This document shows positions 27,611 to 36,034 of a stretch of DNA of 36,034 nt, piece after piece (the first letter of the stretch is position 1; each line of letters opens with the position of its first letter). The position numbers and the translations under genes were made by a program. Location of the stretch: the NCBI GenBank assembly GCA_001579985.1, contig LRSR01002664.1, positions 1 to 36,034 on the forward strand. The letters run 5' to 3'. The DNA is from Hypsibius dujardini. Taxonomy: Eukaryota; Tardigrada; Eutardigrada; Parachela; Hypsibiidae. Under the pieces are notes generated by a model. It was given only the letters and a program-made list of their open reading frames with translations, was not told where the DNA came from and did not search any database.

Positions 27611-28805
27611 CATTTGGGCGACTGTATTGTAGTTGTACCATATGTTAATGAACATCATGTCGAATTAGATATTAAGTCATTCGCTGCTTATACATTAAAC
27701 TAGGACATTTTTGTATTGGCTGCCAAGTAAATTGGTTTGTGCTCATTGCAGTCAACCATTCAAGTTTTCTTCTGACTGTTCTCTTTCTTCAAACTTTTTT
27801 TTTTTGAGTCGTCACATTGACTTGGCAATGATAAGCATCATAATAATAAGCGCGAAGAAAATTGCAGTATCCATTAGATGAGTGGAGGCGTTGAACTAAA
27901 ATTGGGGGTGATTCATCATTCGTTTCCTTGAAAGTGCGAACGGAATGGGTGGAGCAAATTATACGGATGTGGCTGACGTCTTGCTTCTGGGATTCACCTA
28001 ATAAGCAGTTTTTCAAAAAAGAATTGGAGGTCTTGCAGTTCTAGCATTATACGTGCGTTCTAGCGTTGTCAGCAGGGGATTGTTAAGGGTCCTTACAAAT
28101 CGGAACCGGAACCCCTCAAGGTAGGGCCAAGGAATGAGCAAAGGAGCAAAATGCATTTTACTCCAAAATTGAAGCCTAATTTGTTCCTGATTATTTAAAA
28201 ACTTGTGAGTATATCGGGGTCTAATTTCCAAAGCCCCCGGATTTCAAAACATTTTTAAAGACTTCAGTTTGTCCATCAAAGTTGGATTGTTCTTGAATAC
28301 TTTTAGTCTCATATTTGCAGTTACTATTAGGAAGCTTATATTCGACGCCGAGAGACCTCAAATTTGACTGAAAAACTAAAGTGTCTGAATATGTTTAGAA
28401 ATTGCGGGGCCTTAGAAATCAGAACCCCAGACCCCCAGACCCCCCCCCGCAAATTTGTATTTAATTTATATATATGGTAATCAGCTTCTGCAGTATTTGC
28501 GTTTGCCGTGCGAGCGTTTCTTCCGCACCCTTCTTTGTTGTTCGTGGCCGCAAAATTATAAAACAAATATTGCATGGAGGATTTAAAGCGAGCTGCGGAC
28601 TATTTTTGGTTGTGTCCGTGGTGTAAACAGTAATTTATCTTTCTAGCCCACACCGATAACAATATTTGGGTGTTTATTTGGGCGCATCATATGCGTCCTA
28701 AAATATCAAAAATATTGCCATAGTTGGTGAACCGCGTTCATTGAACGCTGTAGTAGCAAATGATGCGACCCGAGGCTGCAAAAAATTACACTCACATAAT
28801 TTACA
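27611..28805. other. Intergenic region with a dispersed repeat
   Basis: It contains a diverged copy (about 28080-28460) of the repeat at 5840-6340 and 18365-18800, recognised by ACAAATCGGAAC and CAAAGGAGCAAAATG. A C-rich run lies at about 28440. No gene is seen. Confidence 0.45.
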
Positions 28806-30262
28806 ATGTCAATAAGTAACTTGGAAATACCGGAAAGCTGTCAGCGAGTTCCAGGTTTTTCATTTCTGCGATGCTTCCTTCATTCCACCGATGCCGTGTC
28901 CGAAAACACATTTGTTCTGCGCTTGCCAAAAGTCTCTGGCCGCGCAAAATTAATCTATCGTGTCTTACGCTGGGCATTACTAATCTTTCTTCCCATCGCG
29001 CTAGTGCAGGACTCCCTAGACATAGCTCTTGGATTCTACAAGACCAAGGACCTTCAAACCAAGTACGGGAAAGCGGAACCGGTCATAGTGTTGATGACCT
29101 ATTGCACATCCATTTTGGCGCTCCTCATGGCCATGTATACCGTCATATTTCTGTGTCTGAAACGCGCTAAAATTTTAAAGACTTTTGCGGTTCTGGAAGA
29201 GTTGACTAATATGCTTCAAATCAAGCCTTCTCACGTTCAATCACAACTGCGAGAATTGCAAATTTGTTTTTGGATGGCCCTGGCATTGGGAATCACCGGT
29301 TATTTAGTTTGTACGCTCTCCAATCCCGAGTTTTATCGAACATTCGCAGAACCCGTTAATTGCGGATACATTGATACCATTTTAGGCCTAACCAAACTGT
29401 ATTATCGGGGAACAATTTTTTACGGCACCATGATTCACTTTTCCGCCCTTGGAGTCTTTGCATACGTCAACGTTTTCTTACTGGCCTGTTCGCGTGAGGT
29501 ATCAAGAGAGCAAGCACAATTTCTGAGTATCTACCAGAACGACACTGCAGCGCAGTCAGACAAAATTTCCAACGAAATGTATGTCACCAAGCTAAAACGT
29601 TGGCTTCATCACAATGTTAAATTGAAAGAAGCCTTCGATGAGGTGCAGAAAACATTCTGTTGGAAGCTGCTTCTCGACACGGCGACCCTTTGTTTGGGTC
29701 TGCTAATACAGCTGGCCTACATCTCGACGTGGCTTTTGAAGCCTACCACGGACCTCACCATAATGGAAACGTTCGTTAATTTGATCAGACACATTATTTA
29801 TTTGGTGACCTACTTGTTGTGTGGATGGATTGTTCTGTATCGACCGCTAGCTCTTTACAAAATGCACCACAACCGCAGCGATATGTTGGGAAAAATACTT
29901 GCTGAACGCCGAAGGTCGTCATGTGAGGTATGAGTTGTAGTTCTATCTCAATCAGAATAATTTTAACATACCACGAGGTTGTTTTTTGAAGGAACCAAGC
30001 AATGAGGAAATTATGTTGAGCATGATGGTGATGAAGAAGGCTGACGACGGTGACCTTGTGTACAATGCAGGGACAATTCTTCCACTGGGGCCGAAAGTTG
30101 GTAGTACAGTAAGTACATCCTGACGTATCTGGTTTCGATTGGTCTTGTTACAATTTGAGTTAGGAAGTATAACCTGGTTCGGAATTCTAGATTTCCGCAG
30201 CAGTGTTTGCTTTTGGCTGGTTCGTCATTCAGCGTTCGCTAGATTTCAAAGGAAAATTGTAA
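28806..30262 (+). CDS. Gustatory-receptor-like 7TM protein 2, three exons, 436 aa
   Basis: Exons 28806-29927, 29992-30108 (117 nt) and 30191-30262, introns phase 0. It is the tandem paralogue of the gene at 26085. The N-terminal two thirds are clearly diverged, but from about 29650 on the nucleotide sequence, including both introns, is nearly the same. Shared landmarks are LIFLP(V/I)ALVQD in TM1, KAEPVI.LMTYC in TM2, YFRGTIFY/YYRGTIFY in TM4, TATLCLGL and YISTWLLKPTTDL in TM5, and YLLCGWIVLYRPL in TM6. It lacks about 20 residues that gene 1 has in the loop after residue 250. No damage is visible, so it is probably functional. Ligand unknown. Confidence 0.85.
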
Positions 30263-32049
30263 CATTGGGGTGACTATATATTAGTTGTAAACTCGGTGTG
30301 AAATCATGGTTTAGAAATTGTCTGCCGATTTGTGTGGCTATTCTGATTTTTTGTTGGTAATTTTCTTATCTGTTACTGTCAGGCAATTATATTCATTTTG
30401 CCGAATGACAGCTCACAGAGCGATCATTGAAAACGGAGTTACATACTGTAAACTACTTCTCACGTAGGACGTATAGCGTTGCAGTGTTTCGACTTCCGAA
30501 TAATGAAATCGCACCCAAGGCGCCCTGTGAGCAGAAGGTGTCTGTATGACTCCGGTCTAACAAAGACAGTCTTCCACATCATGCTCGAGAAGATACCAAT
30601 CTCCCCTCTCACGGGGGGGGGGGGGAGAGGTTGGAAGAGGACTGAAATGCTATGGGAGATTCGAAATGCCAACGGTTCTATCCCCTACACGGCATTGTTA
30701 AGTCAATGGGCAGTCAACCTGGAATTGTGTGCTTTCGGGGTTCAATTCATTTTACACCGCTCGGAATTATAGCAAGCAGAGCCTCGTCTAGAGATCCTGT
30801 AGGTTGGAACTACATTTATGGCAAAAACCTTCAACTAACCAAGTTAAAGCGCGATTGTTAATGGCGCTCAGCAAAATAGGGTAGTCTGAACTTGAACCAA
30901 TTTTGGTCTTTGCACACCACTGCTGCTTTCATTGCTTGATTTATTGACCAGCAATCGGTGCAAACAATGGAAAAACCGAGGAGCTCAGTCATTTGTTTTA
31001 CAAAAATAGAATTGATGCCTTAATTTCAGATATTTCTTACTAGTATGAGGTAAGGGCACTGGAATGGGCCACCCTGAAATCACAACTTCCACACAGGTTT
31101 TGGCTTTTACCAAGGTCCTAAACGACATGAATAGGGTTCTCTTTTTCCTGTAATCTGCATACTGCGCGGACTTTTTTGGCTTTTCAGGTTTTGGTTGATG
31201 GCCAAATATAAAATGGAAATATCCCAATCAATCATGGAAACAGTGAAAATCAATTTTGAGCTCAATCAATAGATCAATCAAGCGCAAAAACAGTGGTACG
31301 CGAAGTCCAAAATTGACTCAAACTAGGACAACCCAGTTTTACTGGGCACCGGTTAAAAATTGGTTTGAACTTGGTAAGTTCAAGGTTTTTGCCATATATG
31401 TAGGACCCTTAAGAAGTGGGCCAGGGATGATTAAAAAGACATAGACATTTATAGTATGAATTGCTCCACCCCTAATTTTAGCCCGCTGACAAAATCGTTT
31501 AGAATGGTATACAAAACATCAAGTCTAACTTAAGATCTATCAAATATTTTGAAATTACAGGGGCCCCTGTAGTACAGACGCTGCCATTCGAGCAAGTTTT
31601 TAGAATCAGCCGAAACAAACCACCACGACCCAGACATTGCATCAAAAAAGGTTGAACCCTAGCTGCACCCTCGTTTTGCTGTGTAAATTTGAAGGTGTAG
31701 TTAGATGGCCTACATATGCCATGTCAATAATAGGTGTTATGTGGTACGGTAGCATCCGTGATGTGAATAATGCACTATCTGGTCTCCCCTTAACCGCGAT
31801 AAAAGTATCAGCCCGTTGTCTTGTTGTTTGAACTTCCACGCCTACGTCAGTTGTTTCTGGGTATAATTAGCCAACCATTCAGCATAAAATACCGACAATT
31901 CTTCACATTCCTGGAGCAGTGATGATGCTATAACAAATGTTCTGGGAATTTCTGAGTATCAAATTTTGTACCACATATTTAATTCAATCCAGCTCAATAG
32001 AGTTACCGTGTCCGATTATGTGGCAAAGTATGTTCTGCTACAAGCTTAA
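30263..32049. other. Intergenic region with a MITE
   Basis: Apart from the element at 30811-31402 and a 12-G run near 30607-30620, nothing coding is recognised. The short frames around 30479-30861 and 31637-31839 lack support. Confidence 0.5.
30811..31402. mobile_element. 592-bp TA-flanked MITE
   Basis: Inverted arms of about 140-150 bp. The left runs from TACATTTATGGCAAAAACCTT through GCGCTCAGCAAAATAGGGTAG to GCTTGATTTATT. The right is its complement, ending GGTTTTTGCCATATATGTA. TA stands at both outer edges. The same arms make up the interrupted element at 10870-12405. The centre (about 30955-31250) has no transposase. Termini and target suggest Tc1/mariner mobilisation. Confidence 0.75.
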
Positions 32050-32532
32050 ATATCGGAAATCACGAACGCACAACTACCGGACCTGTCTGGACTTTCCTTC
32101 CTACGTGTCTTCATTCCGTCAACTGCCGGCAGTGCGCTAGTCCTTCCAATCCCTGAAGCATCACGTAGACGTCAACAGATTTATCGTGGTATGAGCTGGT
32201 CCTTGATGGCGTTCCTCACCCTTGCATTGCTATACGACATTTATGACGTCATTGAAGGCCACTACAGGGATGACATTCTGAAGACGGCTTTCGAGAAATC
32301 GGAGCCAATCATCGCCCTTATGTCTTTCTGCCACTCACAATTAGCGCTGTTCATGGCCGGCTATAGTGTCGCCTTCCTGTTGGTCAAACGAACGGACCTA
32401 CACAAGTGCTGCACGACCATCGAAGACTTGGCTAAAGAATTGGAGGTAAAACGTCCCACCATCGAAAAAAATTTATCGCGACTCCGATGGTGCTTTTGGA
32501 TCCTCATCACGTTTGGAATCGGAGCGATAATA

Positions 32533-33882
32533 CGAGGGGCAAACCATAAGTAATGTCACCTTATTTTTTTAAAAATATTGGCAAGCTTTTTTGTTAATTT
32601 TACTTTATCGTCCTTCGAAGTAATCTCCCTCGAACTCAATACACTTTCGACACCGGTCAAGCCAAGACTCAAAGACGGGAGAAAATCCGTCTTTAGAGAG
32701 CTCCCGGAGACGAGCGTGCACAGCCGCATCAAGTGCTTCTTCCGTCTCAAATAACTTTCCACGAAGAGACTCTTTCAGTTTTGGAAATAAATAGAAATCA
32801 CACGGTGATAGATCAGGAGAATAGGGGGGATGAGGCAAAGTTTTAAGGTTTTCTTGATTCAAAAAATTGACGGTCAAGCCCCAGGTATGACTGGAGGCAT
32901 TATCGTGGTGCAATTTTAGGCCACGAAGTCCAGTCTTCCCTCGCTTCTTCTTCAGCTTCCATACGAGTTTTTTTAAGCAGCTGTTGACGTAGAAACGGGC
33001 GTTGATAGTTCTTCGTCCTGGTATAGGCACGAGCTTCGAAGTTGAGACAACACCCGCAGAATTGAAAAAAATGATGAACATGGTTTTCTTTACGCTCTTC
33101 GAACGACGCACCTTCGTAGGTCTGGGGTCCTCTCGCTTCACCCACTCCATCGACTGACGTTTCGTGAGCGGATCATAATAATATCCCCACATCTCGTCAC
33201 CCGTAACGATCTCATGTAGACGTCGCTCATCCTCCGCGCCAAAGCCATTGATGAGAATCTGGGCGAAAACCAAACGGGCTTGTTTTTGATCTGCTGTCAG
33301 TCTGTGAGGAACCCACCTGGAGCAGATCTTCTTGAGCCCCAACTCCCGCTTCAAAATTGTTTTGCATGTTGACGATCCAATGCCAACTTCATGGCGTATC
33401 TGTGCATATGATGCATGTGGATGTTCAGCGACGAAATCCTTGATGGCGTCCACGTTTTTAAGCGTTACTGCTCTGAGGCGTCTTCCACAGCGAGGACGAT
33501 CTTCCAACACGATTCTCCCGGCCCTTAGATCAGCAAACCAGTGCTGGATGGTCCGCTTCGAAGGCACTGTATCTCCTCTAAATGTTTCCTGCAGTCGGGC
33601 AAGGCATTCCTGGGGCAGAAGATTGTTTTTAAAGTCGTGAAAGATGGCAGCCCGAAGGGCTTGACAACATTTAACCATGCTTGAGCTCGTGAATGACGTG
33701 AGAGACTGAAAGTGGCCTGCGTCCGCTTGCATCTCTTGCCTCTCCTCTTGCACGCGCTGGCCCGTCTCTTCTAAATCTAGGTCATCAGTTGTCCCTCTAC
33801 AGTTCTGTGAGAGCAGAAAATTTTCTCCTCCTCTCGTCGTGTTTAAAAAATTTGGGTGACATTACTTATGGTTTGCCCCTCG
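32533..33882 (-). mobile_element. Intact-looking mariner transposon (1350 bp) inside a receptor gene
   Basis: The termini are perfect inverted repeats of about 28 bp beginning CGAGGGGCAAACCATAAG, with further similarity just inside. The TA duplication is at 32531-32532 and 33883-33884. The transposase is encoded on the minus strand. The identical ends and undamaged transposase, together with the otherwise open host gene, point to a recent insertion. Its outer bases CGAGGGGCA are shared with the mariner at 6887, although the transposases differ clearly. Confidence 0.95.
32605..33678 (-). CDS. mariner transposase, full length, 357 aa
   Basis: This enzyme cuts and pastes its own element at TA sites. 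The frame is open further upstream (to 33753), but the ATG at 33678 (MVKCCQALRAAIF) matches where mariner transposases normally start and gives the usual length. The N-terminal helix-turn-helix region covers about residues 1-110 (RTIQHWFADLRAGR in its middle). The linker motif WVPHRL is at 122-127. The catalytic triad is Asp161 (TGDEMW), Asp259 (HHDNASSH) and Asp294 (PDLSPCDFY), with 34 residues between the last two, so D,D34D. No stop, frameshift or missing key residue is seen. It may therefore be active and could also mobilise related elements with similar ends. Confidence 0.93.
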   Translation of the reverse strand: MVKCCQALRAAIFHDFKNNLLPQECLARLQETFRGDTVPSKRTIQHWFADLRAGRIVLEDRPRCGRRLRAVTLKNVDAIKDFVAEHPHASYAQIRHEVGIGSSTCKTILKRELGLKKICSRWVPHRLTADQKQARLVFAQILINGFGAEDERRLHEIVTGDEMWGYYYDPLTKRQSMEWVKREDPRPTKVRRSKSVKKTMFIIFFNSAGVVSTSKLVPIPGRRTINARFYVNSCLKKLVWKLKKKRGKTGLRGLKLHHDNASSHTWGLTVNFLNQENLKTLPHPPYSPDLSPCDFYLFPKLKESLRGKLFETEEALDAAVHARLRELSKDGFSPVFESWLDRCRKCIEFEGDYFEGR

Positions 33883-34908
33883 TATGCTTGCTGGTTGATT
33901 TGGACTTCTATAGCAAATTCACTGCCAGTCGTCCCTACGGATTTTTCTCCATTCCTAATGGTGCTTTAAACCTCTACGTGCGCGGAACTGTTTGTTGCTG
34001 CTACCTTATTCACTTCACTGTTCAATCATTGTTTGCATATTTCTGTGACGTTCTGCTGGCTTGTTCGGAGGAGCTGCGAAATCAGAGCTCAGCGTTTTTA
34101 TGTGAGCTGGAATTGAAACCGGAAATCGAGATTAGTGACATTTTTTTTCGGGATAAGCTTCGTTTGTGGCTCCATGAAAACGAACAGTTGACAGCGGGTT
34201 TCGATCAAGTGCAGGAGACGTTTTGCTGGAAACTTTTGCTGGATATAGGCGCTTTGTCGCTAGCAATGTGCATGATGTTGGCGGTGATTTCCAAATGGAT
34301 CCTCATAACGGGGCTAGGTGAGCCGGGTGAATTCAGTATTTGGAACTTGGCAATTTTTCTGCGATATCTAATCTACACGGCGGTTTACGTCCTCTGTGGT
34401 TGGATGGTGCTCTTTCGGCCAGTGATGCTGTATCAAATGCATCGTCGGCGAAGCGGCATTTTGGACAAGGTTGTCTGTGTCGCTCAAACAACAGCCATAA
34501 AGGTAAGTCTGCTGAAACTGAAACCAAAGTCGAGCTAAATGGTTGTCTTCTAATTTAACACCAGTCCAGCTTATCAGACATTATTAGTACTTTTTGTCTT
34601 CACAGAAATCGACCAGATCCGATATTCTATTGACCGCTGTTTTGATGCATAGACTCAACGCTAATCAAATGCTTTTTAACGCGGGAGGAGTTGTGACCCT
34701 CGGCACAACTGTGCTGTGTACGGTAATGTACTATGGGGCGCAATAAATATAACCAGATCTCGGGCCACCTGCTTTGGTCCGAAAAAGACTTTAGGTGACA
34801 CATTTTCCTTTATCTGATATTTTGCCTGTGTGCTTGCAGATCTCGGTGACGATTTTTGGGTTTGCGTGGTTTGTGCTAGATCGTTCATTAGATTTCGTAC
34901 TACGTTGA

Positions 34909-36034
34909 ATGGACCTAATGCTGGAGTTGTACAAGTTATTTCAAACCGTAGATGCAAATATTTTTTAGATGAGAATGGGTGAGAATTGTTTCTGTCCAGT
35001 CGTTTCATTAGAGTCTTCGATTTCCCAAAAATGAAGGCGACTCGCATACGTAAACGAAGCAATTCGAATATGCGCATTGATTATCCACCACATCTAGGGC
35101 TTTACGGCACGAACAATAGTGAGTTCTGAAATCTCTGTCTGTCAGAGCTCGAGGTGTGATTTGGAGCTGTTAATTTTTACTCAATGATTAATTACTCAAC
35201 AAATACATTGCATATATGTATAGATTTTCATTCTTCAAGTTTTGCCAGTTCATTCTTTCAACGGGATTAACCGGGTGCTCCCATCCTTCCATAGAGAGAT
35301 GCGGCGACCTCTACATCACTCACTCGGAAGGTGGATCATTTGGAAAAAAAAATATTTATTTTTGTAGGGCGCTATCTCCCGCCCAATTAGTGGTCCTACT
35401 GTTAGTTTTCCTTTCTCCTGATTCTCTTTTGGTTCTTCTCGTCTCTTGACCGTCTGTTACTTGCTTTGTTGTTCCTCTATAGTTTGCAACATACAAATGA
35501 TTGGTGGATTCAATGATTTACTGACCGTTTGTCCGTTTGATCTTGCAGTGAGTTGCATATAGCTTCACGTATGAATCGGTAGTGTGTCAGTAGGAATTAG
35601 TGGTATCCGTTGGGTATAGATGTACGGTGATCGCCTATTGGTTAGTTGTATAAACGTACTGGAAAAGTTTACTAAGCGGACTTCAGAGCACTGAGGCTTG
35701 TGGGGGGCACCTGACAAAAACTTTATTTTTCATTTGTTACGTCTTAACTGCTTAAAGCGCAGTTCGACAACGACTTAACACACATTGTTCAAGGATGTTT
35801 TCGTATGAGTTGCAAACGCAAGGTGGTTCGATCTGGCAATCATGTTGTGGCGGTTGCAGTACGCCGATATGGCCCCAAGATATGGTAAATGGCCAGCTGG
35901 TATTGATGATCCGCTAAATCGTTAAATCGGTCATCAAGGAACGATGATTATTTTTGCGCTGGTCTTTCAGATTTATGTTAAGCAAAACTACCCATATATG
36001 CCCGATCTAAAAAACAGTAAATTACCGCCAGTGT
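34909..36034. other. Right end of the window, no gene recognised
   Basis: The frames at 34676-35077 (minus) and 35216-35449 (plus) have no domain or splice support. No repeat shared with the rest of the window was noticed. Confidence 0.45.

Larger units (their letters stand above)
32050..34908 (+). pseudogene. Gustatory-receptor-like 7TM gene 3, split by a mariner
   Basis: The coding pieces are 32050-32532 plus 33885-34502, then exons 34606-34722 (117 nt) and 34840-34908. They follow the same phase-0 plan as the two upstream genes, with GT-AG introns. The first exon is cut by the 1.35-kb mariner. On either side the host frame is uncorrupted and stays in register apart from the insert and its extra TA (..FGIGAII / CLLVDLDFYSK..). 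No other stop or frameshift is seen through to TGA at 34908. The in-frame start is also missing: a stop at 32047-32049 is followed directly by ATA where genes 1 and 2 have ATG near this point, and the next ATG (32191) would drop the conserved N-terminus. As it stands, only a truncated protein ending inside the transposon could be made. It is the most diverged of the three genes. Confidence 0.85.

Noticed and set aside
30600-30622. Long G or C runs (also near 10756, 10852, 18323, 25638, 28440)
   Set aside because: Their lengths may be sequencing or assembly noise, and none lies in a gene I call intact. The 7-G run at about 4271 in the copy A pseudogene should be rechecked for the same reason.

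Overview
This is eukaryotic, animal-type nuclear DNA. Coding exons are split by GT-AG introns, many only 60-100 bases long, and the gene families are metazoan: a receptor tyrosine kinase, astacin, rhodopsin-type GPCRs, gustatory-like 7TM receptors and mariner transposons. The mix of compact introns, chemoreceptor-like expansions and many small DNA transposons suggests a small-genome ecdysozoan. A tardigrade is my best guess, but nothing in the sequence proves it.

Layout. 1-96 is the end of an LTR, followed by about 2.4 kb with no gene. About 2536-8433 (copy A) and 12857-19594 (copy B) are a direct segmental duplication. Copy B carries, on the minus strand, an apparently intact multi-exon gene. 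Its exons join in phase without a stop: a putative signal-peptide exon, the C-terminal half of an astacin metalloprotease domain, a transmembrane helix and a complete receptor tyrosine kinase domain. Copy A is its pseudogene: about 2.8 kb deleted, a frameshift, a stop in the first exon, a lost splice donor, and separate insertions of a fold-back element and a mariner. Between the copies lie an intronless gene of unknown function (9316-10740) and a three-deep transposon nest: a solo LTR inside a hAT-like element inside a TA-flanked MITE.

From 19.7 to 20.6 kb there is a decayed minus-strand reading frame, perhaps a retroelement. From 20.8 to 25.0 kb there are two tandem rhodopsin-like GPCR genes with duplicated upstream regions; only the first has an intron. 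From 26.1 to 34.9 kb there are three tandem gustatory-receptor-like genes with an identical C-terminal exon plan: long exon, 117-nt exon, short last exon, all phase 0. The third is split by a clean mariner carrying an intact transposase. 34.9-36.0 kb shows no gene.

The protein-coding content is almost entirely cell-surface receptors in small tandem families being copied, converted and broken by transposons. The most unusual item is the astacin-kinase receptor, whose zinc site appears to be lost.
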